Notes: generated by a model not told the origin, from the letters alone. Positions 9,127 to 19,100 are shown, counted from the stretch's first letter. The stretch: DNA of 64,000 bases from JAGTVG01 sp964543195 (GCA_964543195.1 CAZIXF010000026.1:1-64000); one strand, 5' to 3'. Numbers and translations: made by a program.

Positions 9127-10443
9127 ATGAATACGATCAAGTTTCAATTTTATGCTTTCATTGCAGGTCTCTTGTCAGCTGTTGCAGGATGTACCGATGA
9201 TTGTGAAAGGCGGGTATTTACTACTTATTATGAACCGGTAAGTATATCTACTGAAGAGATCAGGACCTCAGTGGCTTTCAGAGAAGCTGTCGAGATCAAT
9301 TTACCCGGTAAGATCTATATGCTGGGAGATTATCTTTTCATCAATGAAGTGGGGGAGGGCATTCATGTAATCAATAACGCCAATAAGCGTAATCCGGTCA
9401 ATGAAAAATTCATTGAAATACCCGGGAATTTTGACTTGGCAGCCAGGGGGAATATCCTGTATGCAGACAGCTATATCGATCTTCTGGCCATCGATATTGC
9501 CGATATGAACAATATCCGGATCGTAAAACGGCTTCAGGATGTATTTCAGGATCATTATCAAATTGATTATATGTTGAATTCTGAAGATGCGATAATCGTA
9601 ACATACCGGGAAGTGGACACCACTTTTATCGATGCCTCGGAATGTGATGAAGTGTTTCCTTCTTTTTTAAGATCGGAAGGAGGGGGACCAATGTTCCCTG
9701 GAGGAGGTGCTACCAATGATGTAGCTTTTGCCGAATCACCCAATTCCGCTCCGGGTGTATCTCCGGCATCCGGTATCGGGGGATCCATGGCCCGCTTCAC
9801 GATCGTAAATGAGAAACTTTATACGGTCGGTACGCATTATCTGAAGGTGTTTGATATCAGTGCCCTGGCAGATCCGGTGGAAGGTGCCTATATCGAAATC
9901 GGCTGGTGGGGAATAGAAACCATCTTTCCTTATGAAAATAATCTTTTTATCGGTGCACAGGATGGTATGCATATCTATGATATTTCCATGCCGGAATCCC
10001 CGGAATTCATTTCCACATTCAGGCATGTAACCAGCTGTGATCCCGTGGTGGTTCAGGATACGCTGGCCTTTGTTACCCTGCGTTCGGGTACGGAGTGTCA
10101 GGGATTTACCAATCAACTCGATGTGATCGATATTCGTAATTTATATAATCCCAATCTTATCCGGTCTTATCCAATGGATAATCCCCACGGGCTTGGAATT
10201 GATGGGGAAGCGTTATTTATCTGCGAAGGGGATTTCGGTTTGAAAATATTTAACGCCGCAGACATTTACCGGATCGATCAGAATATGACAAAGCATTATT
10301 CCGATTTTCATGCATATGATGTGATCCCTTTTAATGATGTACTGATGATGATAGGTGAAGACGGGCTCTATCAGTATAATTATTCGGATCTGGAAAATAT
10401 TGAATTATTAAGCCATATACCGATTATCGGGGAAGAGAAATAA
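9127..10443 (+). CDS. LVIVD-repeat beta-propeller lipoprotein
   Basis: A 438-residue lipoprotein; the lipobox ends at Cys22 (SAVAGC). It carries the repeated blocks of the LVIVD family, in which a short beta-blade ends in a motif like LKVFDISALADPVEGAYI, MHIYDISMPESPEFIST and LDVIDIRNLYNPNLIRSY. At least five such blades are visible from about residue 55 to 430, consistent with a closed propeller. A glycine/proline-rich insertion at about 180-215 interrupts the blades. Surface propellers of this type bind ligands or partner proteins; the partner here may be the barrel protein encoded upstream. Confidence 0.85.
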   Translation: MNTIKFQFYAFIAGLLSAVAGCTDDCERRVFTTYYEPVSISTEEIRTSVAFREAVEINLPGKIYMLGDYLFINEVGEGIHVINNANKRNPVNEKFIEIPGNFDLAARGNILYADSYIDLLAIDIADMNNIRIVKRLQDVFQDHYQIDYMLNSEDAIIVTYREVDTTFIDASECDEVFPSFLRSEGGGPMFPGGGATNDVAFAESPNSAPGVSPASGIGGSMARFTIVNEKLYTVGTHYLKVFDISALADPVEGAYIEIGWWGIETIFPYENNLFIGAQDGMHIYDISMPESPEFISTFRHVTSCDPVVVQDTLAFVTLRSGTECQGFTNQLDVIDIRNLYNPNLIRSYPMDNPHGLGIDGEALFICEGDFGLKIFNAADIYRIDQNMTKHYSDFHAYDVIPFNDVLMMIGEDGLYQYNYSDLENIELLSHIPIIGEEK

Positions 10444-10450
10444 CCGGCAT

Positions 10451-10793
10451 ATGAAATCTATTTTTTTAATTTTGGTGGGAGCTTTTCTGGCCTTTCATCC
10501 TGGCGGTTTTGCTCAGAAATCCGTTGACGCCATTTTATTTTGTTAATGCAGGAACAGGGCCCGCCTGGGAAACCGAAGGATCTTCATGGTCAGATAATGT
10601 AGAAGCAGACGGGAAATTCATGTTTCATTTTGGTATGGGGGTAAAAATGTATAGCGATCATCGGGTAAATGTCAACATGTCACTGGGATATAAAAACCAG
10701 AAAATTGATATAATCCGGACCTGGCTGGGAACAGAAGAAATTACCTCATATACCTTTCGTAATCTCAGCTTCCGGATCGGGATCGGTTTCTAA
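10451..10793 (+). pseudogene. Outer-membrane beta-barrel gene with central deletion and frameshift
   Basis: An ATG at 10451, 7 bases after the LVIVD stop, opens a clear signal peptide (MKSIFLILVGAFLAF, cleavage near GFAQ), but the frame ends at TAA after 31 codons. From about 10515 a different frame encodes about 90 residues typical of the C-terminal strands of an outer-membrane barrel, ending in a terminal Phe (FRIGIGF). The simplest reading is an internal deletion that removed the first half of the barrel and shifted the frame. Its TAA overlaps the stop of the convergent ABC-F gene. Confidence 0.65.
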
Positions 10794-12718
10794 ATATCCT
10801 CCACATCCAGTTCGTCCAGGGCCACAAAGGATTCCTCCCATCGGCTATGCAGATCTGTCAGATTGTTTTTGATATCCTGAAGTTGCTCGGTAAGGGACTG
10901 CAGTTTTTCAAAATCGGAATAATTTTCCGGTTTGGCCATCAGCTCTTCCACCTCTGTCTTCCTGGTTTCCTGATCATTAATTTCTTTTTCTAATGATCCA
11001 AGCTCTCTTTTGATCGAACGAATTTTTTTTGACATTTCCTTACGTTCCCGGTATGCGTCATTCGACCCTTCTTCTTTTTTATTCTTTTTTGTTGAATCCG
11101 TTGTTTTCTTCCTTTCAGGGAATTTGACATTATTATACCAATAGATATACTCAGAGAGTGTACCCGGATATTCTTTGACCTTATAATTTTCTATGTACCA
11201 GATCTTGTTGGTAACCTGTTCAATAAAGTTACGGTCGTGAGAGACCATGATCAGGGAACCCTTGTAATCTTTCAATGCGTTAATGAGGATCTCGACCGAG
11301 TGAATATCCAGATGATTGGTGGGTTCATCAAGCACTAGGAAATTCGCATTGGTGATCAGGGTTTTTGCCAGTGCTACTCTTGCCTTTTCACCCCCGGACA
11401 GGGTCCGGATCTTTTTAAATACTTCTTCTCCGGTGAAAAGAAAAGATCCGAGGACAGACCGTAATTCAAGTTCGGTATAGCCGGTTTCTTCATTCAACAA
11501 TTCTTCAAGTACGGTATTTTCATAACGGAGAGATTCTACCTGGTGCTGGGCATAATAGGCGGGTAATACATTATAGCCGGCCTGCACCTGCCCTTCATAG
11601 CTTTCATTTCCGGCTATGATCTTTAAAAGTGTGGTCTTGCCTAGTCCATTGGCACCGATCAGCGCTATTTTATCATCCCGGTGTACATGGACCGAAGTTT
11701 TGTCAAAGATCTTCTGGTTGTCATAAGATTTACTCAGGCCGGCTATTTCAAGCACCTGTTTTCCGGAGAGCTTGCCCGGCTTAAATTGGAAATCAATGGT
11801 CTGGGTATGCTCCTGAGCATTTTCAATCAGGTCTATCTTACTCATGAGTTTTATTTTACTCTGCACCTGGCGGGCTTTGGTAGCTTTGGCCCTGAAACGG
11901 TTTATGAATTTTTCCGCCTCCTTGATCTTTTTCTGTTGATTGAGATAAGCATTCTGCCGGATTTCCTTTCTCGTTTCTTTTTCTTCAAGATAAAAACTGT
12001 AGTTCCCGTTATACTGATTCAAGGTGCAATTTTCAATCTCAATTGTTTTGTCGATCGTATTGTCAAGAAACTGCCTGTCGTGTGATACGATAATGACCGC
12101 ACCCTCATAATTTCTTATATAATTTTCGAACCACTGAATAGATGGAAGGTCAAGATGGTTGGTAGGTTCGTCAAGCATCAGCAGTGAGGGTTTTTCAAGA
12201 AGAAGCCTTGCCAATGCAACCCGCATTTTCCAGCCACCGGAAAATTCTCTGATGGGCCGCTGAAGATCTTCGGTCCGGAATCCGATTCCCTCAAGAATGC
12301 TTTCTGCCTTTGATTGCAATGCATACCCCCCCTTGACTTCAAACTCCGTTTGCAGGTCAGAAAGTTTCCTGATCTTCTTATCATCCGGATCATGCTCGAT
12401 CTCAACAATAAGTCTATCCAGTTTATTCTTCAGTTCGAGCAGAGGTTTAAAAGCCTCCATGGCTATCTCAAGAATAGATTTATTCTCACCGATATCGGAA
12501 ACTTCCTGACCCAGTATGCCGATCGTACCCTCCTTGATCATGGTAATATCCCCCTTATCGGGTGCGATCTTACCTTCTATTATTTTTAAAAGCGTGGTTT
12601 TGCCGCTACCATTTATTCCTATCAGTCCGACCTTGTCCCTTGAATTAATATGCAGTGAAGCCTTTTCATAAAGGGGCCTGCCGCCAATATAATAGATGAG
12701 ACCTTTTATTGAAAGCAT
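10790..12718 (-). CDS. ABC-F family ATP-binding cassette protein
   Basis: A 642-residue soluble ABC-F ATPase with two nucleotide-binding domains and no membrane domain. Walker A motifs are GINGSGKTTL (near residue 36) and GANGLGKTTL (near 355); signature motifs are FSGGWKMRVALARLL and LSGGEKARVALAKTL. The linker between the domains is rich in Lys and Arg, as in ribosome-bound members. The C-terminal 100 residues form a charged coiled coil. The layout matches the Uup/YbiT-like housekeeping group, which acts on ribosomes at the E site. Its stop overlaps that of the convergent barrel pseudogene. Confidence 0.92.
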   Translation of the reverse strand: MLSIKGLIYYIGGRPLYEKASLHINSRDKVGLIGINGSGKTTLLKIIEGKIAPDKGDITMIKEGTIGILGQEVSDIGENKSILEIAMEAFKPLLELKNKLDRLIVEIEHDPDDKKIRKLSDLQTEFEVKGGYALQSKAESILEGIGFRTEDLQRPIREFSGGWKMRVALARLLLEKPSLLMLDEPTNHLDLPSIQWFENYIRNYEGAVIIVSHDRQFLDNTIDKTIEIENCTLNQYNGNYSFYLEEKETRKEIRQNAYLNQQKKIKEAEKFINRFRAKATKARQVQSKIKLMSKIDLIENAQEHTQTIDFQFKPGKLSGKQVLEIAGLSKSYDNQKIFDKTSVHVHRDDKIALIGANGLGKTTLLKIIAGNESYEGQVQAGYNVLPAYYAQHQVESLRYENTVLEELLNEETGYTELELRSVLGSFLFTGEEVFKKIRTLSGGEKARVALAKTLITNANFLVLDEPTNHLDIHSVEILINALKDYKGSLIMVSHDRNFIEQVTNKIWYIENYKVKEYPGTLSEYIYWYNNVKFPERKKTTDSTKKNKKEEGSNDAYRERKEMSKKIRSIKRELGSLEKEINDQETRKTEVEELMAKPENYSDFEKLQSLTEQLQDIKNNLTDLHSRWEESFVALDELDVEDI

Positions 12719-12823
12719 CTAGAAAATCTTTATTGAATCACAAAAATAGTCAAATTTTTATGGGAAGGTGTACCTGCGATGGTTCGTTCCGAGTCCTCAA
12801 AGAATCATCCCCGGTATATTATA

Positions 12824-12904
12824 ACTCATAGTGGTTTAACCCATAGTATGGCTTCGAGTCATACTATGAGTATACAATACTGGCTCAGAGTCATACTATG
12901 AGTA
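12824..12904. repeat. Intergenic palindromic direct-repeat cluster
   Basis: Two copies of a 24-base unit, 12849-12872 and 12881-12904, repeat with a 32-base period and two mismatches; each ends in GAGTCATACTATGAGTA. CATAGTATG at 12842-12850 forms a 9-base inverted repeat with CATACTATG at 12860-12868, and ACTCATAGT at 12824 can pair with either copy end. The cluster lies between divergently read neighbours' ends, upstream of the ABC-F gene and downstream of the DUF2911 gene. It is not CRISPR-like because the gap is only 8 bases. Confidence 0.75.
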
Positions 12905-13003
12905 AAAAGTTAAAATTAGGCTTTGGTCGGCGTAATAAAATCTTGTTATAAGAAAGCATCAAAACAATCCGGATCATCTGATCGATGGATTGATTAACGA
13001 GTT

Positions 13004-13540
13004 TTACGGAAAGCTTATGGGTATGGAAACCATGGTCCTGTCCCACATCATGACCATGGAAGCACTTTCATCTTCCTGCCTGAATTCAATCGTAAATGGT
13101 TCATAGGTTTCATTGGTTGACTCCACAGGCACGCCAAAACGCAGTACATCTTTTTCTTTATCATATTCATAAGCTCCCCACTGACCCACCGCACGGTTAA
13201 TAATTATTGTCCACTCATCTTTTTTTGGAATGGTATAAAGAGAGTAGGTGCCGGCCTTCAGCTTGTTTCCATCGAGTGAAATATCCCCTGTAACCGTAAT
13301 TTCCGTGGCTTCATTAGCTCCTGTACGCCATACTTTTCCAAAGGGCACCAATTCACCAAAAATTTCCCTGTCTCTTTTATGAGGTCTGCTGTATGTAACC
13401 TTAATATAAGTGTCCCCATGCTTCATGGTCGAAACATACAGGGGACTCGGCCTGGGTTTAAGGGCTTCCTGAGCATAAGCAGACTTTCCTGCAATGGCAA
13501 AAAGAAATAGAGCAGCAAATACGTAAATAGTTCTTTTCAT
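13004..13540 (-). CDS. DUF2911 domain secreted protein
   Basis: A 178-residue exported protein with a signal peptide ending near residue 23 (AYAQ). It is nearly all DUF2911 domain; characteristic stretches are YIKVTYSRPHKRDREIFGEL, FGKVWRTGANEATEI and KAGTYSLYTIPKKDEWTII. The family is common in Bacteroidota and has no established biochemical function. The start ATG at 13540 is preceded by an AT-rich leader. It is separated from murB by about 70 bases and has the same direction, so co-transcription is possible. Confidence 0.9.
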   Translation of the reverse strand: MKRTIYVFAALFLFAIAGKSAYAQEALKPRPSPLYVSTMKHGDTYIKVTYSRPHKRDREIFGELVPFGKVWRTGANEATEITVTGDISLDGNKLKAGTYSLYTIPKKDEWTIIINRAVGQWGAYEYDKEKDVLRFGVPVESTNETYEPFTIEFRQEDESASMVMMWDRTMVSIPISFP

Positions 13541-13613
13541 AGTTTTTCAGATTTTTTCCAATTTTAAATATATAAATATTTATTTCACCAACATAATGCA
13601 GAATTAATTTCTT

Positions 13614-14630
13614 TTACACGATCCTTACCTCATGTTCCAGCATGATACCGAATTTTTCCCGGACAGAATCCATAATCTGCATGGAAAGATCAAATATTTC
13701 TTTTCCGGAGGCATTACCGTAATTTATCAGCACCAGGGCCTGGCGATCATGAACCCCGGCATCACCCATTCTTTTTCCTTTCCATCCACATTGCTCGATC
13801 AGCCATGCAGCAGGTATTTTAATTTGGTCGTAACTTATTTGATATCCTTTTATGCCGGAAAATTCGGCCATCAGTCCTTCAAAGTCTACTCTGTCGATTA
13901 CAGGATTTTTAAAGAAACTTCCGGCATTACCCAGATGATCCGGATCGGGCAATTTGCTCTTCCTTATACTGATTACGGCCTCACTTATCGTTTTTGCATT
14001 GATCAAATCAACGTTCATGGCATCGAGCGTTTCTTTTAAGTTATGATAGTCCGTATTGTAATCGGGTATCTTGTTCAGTTTAAACTGCACCGATCTTATT
14101 AAGAATCTATCCCTGTGTTTTGATTTAAACAGGCTTCTGCGATAACCGAACTCACATTCAGCTGCAGGAATATTGACTATGTTTTTTTCATGGAGATCAA
14201 GGGCCTCAACGGATAGGATGAATTTATCACATTCTACCCCATAGGCTCCGATGTTTTGAACCGGTGCAGCACCAAGCCGGCCAGGGATCAGCGAAAGATT
14301 TTCAAGGCCCTGATAGCCCAGTTCGATGGTCCTCATGACGAAATCATGCCAGTTAAGTCCGGCTCCTGCCCTTATAATTGCATGGCTCTCATTCTCTTTC
14401 TCGATGGTAAACGTGTGATCATTCGAATTCAATATTAATCCATCATAATCGGATGTAAAAAGCACATTGCTTCCATCGCCAAGTATAATGTAATCTTCGT
14501 CCGGAACAGAGGTATGGTGAAAAACATTAAGATAATCTTCCTTTTTTTCAAGCGTTATCATTTCCCTGGCCGTTACGGGAAGATGAAATGTATTATAATT
14601 CAGCAGCAGAAAATTTTTCCGGATTATCAT
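13614..14630 (-). CDS. murB: UDP-N-acetylenolpyruvoylglucosamine reductase
   Basis: A 338-residue FAD enzyme that reduces UDP-GlcNAc-enolpyruvate to UDP-MurNAc with NADPH in cytoplasmic peptidoglycan synthesis. FAD-binding motifs are visible: LGDGSNVLF (about 46-54), AGAGLNWHDFV, and IPGRLGAAPVQNIGAYGVE. The type I feature YRRSLFK and the catalytic Ser segment GNAGSFFKNP follow, with the conserved glutamate near the C terminus (LEHEVRIV). The arrangement and length match type I (E. coli-like) MurB. No other mur genes are adjacent. Confidence 0.97.
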   Translation of the reverse strand: MIIRKNFLLLNYNTFHLPVTAREMITLEKKEDYLNVFHHTSVPDEDYIILGDGSNVLFTSDYDGLILNSNDHTFTIEKENESHAIIRAGAGLNWHDFVMRTIELGYQGLENLSLIPGRLGAAPVQNIGAYGVECDKFILSVEALDLHEKNIVNIPAAECEFGYRRSLFKSKHRDRFLIRSVQFKLNKIPDYNTDYHNLKETLDAMNVDLINAKTISEAVISIRKSKLPDPDHLGNAGSFFKNPVIDRVDFEGLMAEFSGIKGYQISYDQIKIPAAWLIEQCGWKGKRMGDAGVHDRQALVLINYGNASGKEIFDLSMQIMDSVREKFGIMLEHEVRIV

Positions 14631-14719
14631 GGATCTTCAAGAGGTTTTAACAACCAAAAATACATTTATGCTAAAAATTTTACGAAATTCAAGTAATAAA
14701 TTATCTAAAGGAAAGCATT

Positions 14720-14884
14720 ATGAAAAGAATCACCCCCCACGAACACACTGCTTATCATGCTGCTGAGGACTGATCAGAAAACAGAAAGAGGGTGGTGGTC
14801 ATCCTATTCGTGCCATTGGCCGGAGCGGTTCTCTATTTTCTCAAAGGCCGAAAAAGAATAAAACAGGTAAATGCACGTAATTAA
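14720..14884 (+). pseudogene. Small single-pass membrane protein ORF interrupted by in-frame TGA
   Basis: From the ATG at 14720, 17 codons (MKRITPHEHTAYHAAED) run to TGA at 14771-14773, and the same frame continues for 36 more codons to TAA at 14882. The second part has a clear membrane helix (VVVILFVPLAGAVLYFL) followed by a basic tail (KGRKRIKQ). Both halves look coding and the preceding AAAGGAAAG could serve as a ribosome-binding site. This looks like a nonsense mutation in a 53-residue membrane protein, unless the base is a sequencing error. The surrounding 14631-14948 stretch holds nothing else recognisable. Confidence 0.55.
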
Positions 14885-14948
14885 ATAGGTGTTATTTTTG
14901 CATACATCAAACAGAAAAATTTATAAACTAAGCTAAAAATTACATTAC

Positions 14949-15887
14949 GTGACCAGAACTTGCCTTTTTATTATCGTGTATCTGATCATTGCTTACAAAA
15001 GTTCCGGGCAAAAGATTTATTGGAGTGATATTACAGTAGAGGACCGGGCAGAAGCCACAGGAGTAATCGAGAGATTATCATCCTATCTTTCAAAACGTTC
15101 CTACGATTCAATTTCTTTATTACTGTATAAAGACCAGGTCAATGTAAATGGGGAGCATTGGCTGTCTCATGAAGAACTCCTGAGCCGGTTTAAAGCGTTT
15201 TTTCGTGAGGCCAGGTTCATACAGAGAGAGATAGTGGGTTATACTTTTGAGGATTTTCTAGAAAGCTACCGGGAAAGCAAAGTCATTGATGATATCTATC
15301 CGGTGTTTAATAACCATTCGATTTTGTTCCGGCTTTTTTATGAAAAGCAGGCTGGATCGCAGCCTTTTTATATTATATTGAGGGAAAATAATTCAGGAAA
15401 ATGGCAAGTCTTCAGTTTTTGTCAACTACCTCTTAACCTGGCTTATACTTCCGGTCATCTTCCCGATATGTCTGAAGAATTTATTCCAATGGCCGGGATA
15501 CGCCTCCCCCTTCCAGAGGACTTTGAAATACATGATAAAACAGAAAATCAGATCAACTACTATATGAAAGGGGAGACTGAGCGCGATGCCGTTTTACAGG
15601 TTATGGTGGATGAAATACAGGCCAAATTACATTTTTATACCTACAAGTTTGTGGAGTATAACAATCAGAATTATGACCTTTCCGATCTGACTGTCCGGTA
15701 TCTTCCCTATGGAATATTATTTGAATATGAAGTCAAGGATTCTTACGGAACCAGGAACAAAGGTATTACGGTGGGCCTTGAAAAAAATGACAAGATCGTT
15801 TTAATTCAATTCTATTCGTTCTATGACGTGTATAAGGAAATGGAAAAGCGAGTAGAGTATATCTTTAGCAATATTAATGTGAATTAA
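14949..15887 (+). CDS. Hypothetical secreted protein
   Basis: A 312-residue protein with an N-terminal signal peptide (MTRTCLFIIVYLIIAY, cleavage near SSGQ). No family is recognised. The middle (about 25-165) is helical then beta-rich and resembles an SnoaL/NTF2-like region only in pattern; the C-terminal half (about 180-312) contains alternating strands ending in EKRVEYIFSNINVN, like small DUF-type periplasmic domains that help measure lipid or stress signals. Start is GTG at 14949. It is convergent with the large repeat protein at 16123 and has no operon partner except, perhaps, the broken small ORF before it. Confidence 0.65.
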   Translation: MTRTCLFIIVYLIIAYKSSGQKIYWSDITVEDRAEATGVIERLSSYLSKRSYDSISLLLYKDQVNVNGEHWLSHEELLSRFKAFFREARFIQREIVGYTFEDFLESYRESKVIDDIYPVFNNHSILFRLFYEKQAGSQPFYIILRENNSGKWQVFSFCQLPLNLAYTSGHLPDMSEEFIPMAGIRLPLPEDFEIHDKTENQINYYMKGETERDAVLQVMVDEIQAKLHFYTYKFVEYNNQNYDLSDLTVRYLPYGILFEYEVKDSYGTRNKGITVGLEKNDKIVLIQFYSFYDVYKEMEKRVEYIFSNINVN

Positions 15888-15980
15888 CCCCGATTATTCA
15901 TAAACCATTCTCAAAATAAACCGTTTTTACTATTTAAAATATTTATTATCAGGTAGTTACAAAAAGGGATTAACCCCTGA

Positions 15981-16076
15981 TAAGCGCAATTCAGTAGCCT
16001 ATTTCTGGGCTATTTGATTAAGTATAAGAATTTCAAAACCCTATATAATTCTTTGATTATCAAGAAATTGCGCTTA
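15981..16076. repeat. 11-bp inverted repeat pair next to the double-hairpin repeat
   Basis: TAAGCGCAATT at 15981-15991 is the reverse complement of AATTGCGCTTA at 16066-16076. The right arm runs into the start of the 50-bp repeat at 16070. The roughly 75 bases between the arms are AT-rich and non-coding. This could mark the edges of a small mobile or structured unit, but the left edge of the other copy lies outside the window. Confidence 0.5.
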
Positions 16077-16119
16077 ATCGGCCCTTCGGGCGAAAAATTT
16101 ATGAATTTTTCGGGTTAAA
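16070..16119. repeat. 50-bp double-hairpin dispersed repeat, copy 2
   Basis: Identical to bases 1-50. On the minus strand it begins 3 bases after the TGA stop of the large repeat protein, so its hairpins (CGAAAAATT/AATTTTTCG and GCCC/GGGC) would form at the 3' end of that mRNA and could stabilise or end it. There is no T-run typical of an intrinsic terminator. Confidence 0.9.
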
Positions 16120-16122
16120 GAC

Positions 16123-19100
16123 TCAGAACGATCGTTTTAAATTCACTTTGGCAGAGATTGCCGGTGATATGTTTCCGGCCTCATCCCGGAATTTTGCGAA
16201 TATCCGTTTTTCTCCATCTTCTCCCGGTAAAATGAAATCCTCAATTGTTGAACTGTAATTTTGCCATTCCGATTCATTGAATTCAGGATTAGTGCTTATC
16301 ATCATCTGGCTGGCACCTCCTACCTTGAAATTGAGCGTGACCTTTTTATCCTTATTATTTGTCCAGCCTCTGCCATCATCAATTATAAAGGAAGTGGGCT
16401 TCGGGGGAGTCCTGTCAAGTATTACAGTGGAAATCAGCGGTTCACTAACGTTTCCGGCTTCATCACGGAGAAACACACCCAGTTCTTTTTCACCGTCCTC
16501 TCCCTTCAGGGTATATGTTTTCTCCTTTGCGAAAGGTTCCCATACGCCCGGTGACAGGTCTTTTTGTGATATTCTCATTTCTTTAGCCTCTCTGGCTTCT
16601 ATTTGAATTTTGATAGTCTTCGAAGGTTCATTGGTATACATTTCACCTTCATTAAGCGTAAGGTCGATCGCCTCGGGAGGTTTGGAATCCAGAATGACCG
16701 TGTCCGCGAACACCTGGGTTTCGTTTAACGCTTTATCACGAAATTTTATGAAAATGGTCTTTATGCCATCACCTTCGGTCACCTCATACACTATTTTCGG
16801 GATGTATAGTTGCCATCGGGCCTCACTGAACGATGGATCTTCGGCAATGATCACTTTATCGGCACCATTGGCATTCAGTTCAACCGGTATTTTACGGGGG
16901 CCTGGCGGCACAAATTTTTTACCCTCATTTACAATGGCACTGCATTCCGTTGGTCCGACCCGGTCAAGGATGATCCGGTCGTTATACCTTCCTGAAAAAT
17001 TGCCGGCCTGGTCTCTCAATACAAGATATACCGTTTTTAATCCGTCCTCCCCTTCGAGTATCCAGTCTTTTTCCATGGCATGGTCTTCCCATTGTGTGGT
17101 CGTGGCAGTGGGATCCGAAATCGGTGTGTTAGATATGGCCATTTTTACTGCATCTGGTGAATTGATGGTAAGCCTGACTTTTTTTTGTGGGTTGTTCGTA
17201 AAATCCGCTCCGCCATCGATTGAAAATTCCTTACAAGAAGGAGGTGTATAATCCAGTTTGATAGAAGATGAAACGGGTTCCGAAATATTGCCGGCCGGAT
17301 CCTTGAATTGAGCATAGAGTTGTTTTTCCCCTTCCTCCGGAGAAAATACCCAGGCAGTTACATTTTTAAAGATTTCCCATTCCACTGAATTGAAATCGGG
17401 TTTTTCATTTAACCTATAATGAGAGGCTCCTTTTGCATTCAGTTGAACTGAAGCTCTTCTGGAGGGGTTGCGAAGCCACGGCTCTCCTTCATTGATCACC
17501 ATTTTAAGTTCGCCAGGAGGCTTCCTGTCCAGAATAATGGAGGAGGTGATCACATTGCTGAAATTCCCGGCTTCATCTCTGAGTCTCAGAAAAACGGTCT
17601 TTATTCCATCTTCTCCCGTAAGTTGCCAGTTTTGCACAGTGTCTTTTAAGGGCTCCAGTTTAACATCCGAAAAGTCCGGTTTATTGGTGATCTGCATTCC
17701 TTTGGCTTCCTGGCTTTTAATAAGAAGAGTGACCAGTTGGTTGGGGTCGTTTGTAAATTTAGCCCCTTCATTTATTATCAGGTCACCCTCCGGAGGCTTG
17801 GTATCAAGTGTGACCTCGGTACTGACTACCGGAGTTACATTTTCTGCCGGATCTTTAAACCGGCAATAAATCGTTTTTTTGCCATCTCCCGGAACCAGGT
17901 TCCAGTCCACTTTTTTGGGAGTATAGGGCTCCCACATTACCATCGAAGAAATGGCCGGTGTATTATTGATCTGCATCTTCGCGGCATCTTCGACATTCAT
18001 GTGAATGGTAACTTTGGTGGATGTAGCCCATTTGCTGCCTTCATTGAAATAGATTTCCTTGATTTCAGGCGGCACCCTGTCCAGGATAATTTTGGCCATG
18101 GAGGTTTCCGAATAATTTCCAGACTGGTCTATGTACCTGGCATACACGGTTTTCATCCCATCTTCTTCAGCCAGTAGTTTCCAGTTGTTGATTTGATTAC
18201 GGAAATCCTGGGGATTGGCATCCCTGAAATCATTATAATTACTGATCATCATCTGAATAAGCTCCGGATTTACACGCGCTCCCAGCCGGATGGTAACCAA
18301 CCCTTCGGTATCATTGGTATATTTATTATCCCCGTTTATGCTGATAAATGGGGGCGGAGGTCCGGTCCTGTCCAGGATTATTTCATCCTGGATAACATTC
18401 GTTGTCCGGTTTCGGGCTTCATCCATAAAATAAACCCTGACCACCTTTGTGCCATCAATAGAATCGAGCGTCCAGTTAATAACCATATAGTTCTCGCCTT
18501 CTGCCGTTTCGTATTGAAAGATGTTCGAGCGGTGAGGGCTTACGACACGTACCAGATAGGCATCGTCGGCACTGATCCTCAGTTCCACTTCCCTGTTTTG
18601 CGTATAAAGTGCATCGTCGTTGATCACTACTGAGCCATTCCGCGGAGGTTCGGTATCCAGGATAATACTTTCTTCCACCATATCACTGATATTCCCTGCC
18701 CGGTCTTTAAACCTGGCGTATACATATTTGATTCCGTCTCCTCCGCTCTGGGATAATATCCACCGTTTGGTTTCGGCAAATTTTTCCCATTGGGCATCGG
18801 TAAAGTCTTTACGGTTACTGAAGATCATCTCGGCGATCTCGTCATCCGTTGTCTGGATATAAATCAATACTCTTCGTTTTTCATCATTGGTGTATTGATC
18901 GCCCCTGTTAATGGAAAGATTAACACCGGTTGGGGGTGAAGTGTCAAGGATAACCCTTGTAGCCTCGATTGGAGAAATATTTCCTGCCATATCTTTTAAG
19001 CGGCAGTATATAAATTTTTCGCCGTCTCCATCGGGAAGTGTGAGGTTAATTTTGTCAGTAGTATAAGGGATCCAAGGGACACTTGACAGATCAGGTTCCA

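Noticed and set aside
10509..10793. This frame taken as an independent small gene.
   Set aside because: It starts at a TTG inside the signal-peptide sequence of another frame and encodes only terminal barrel strands; a deleted gene explains both parts.
12849..12904. Direct repeats with a regular period, as in a CRISPR array near an orphan Cas6.
   Set aside because: Only two units exist, the gap is 8 bases instead of about 30, and the units are palindromic intergenic DNA. No array was found anywhere in the window.
14771..14773. The in-frame TGA read as selenocysteine.
   Set aside because: No selenoprotein family fits a 53-residue membrane peptide, and no SECIS-like hairpin is evident after the codon. 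A nonsense mutation or error is simpler.
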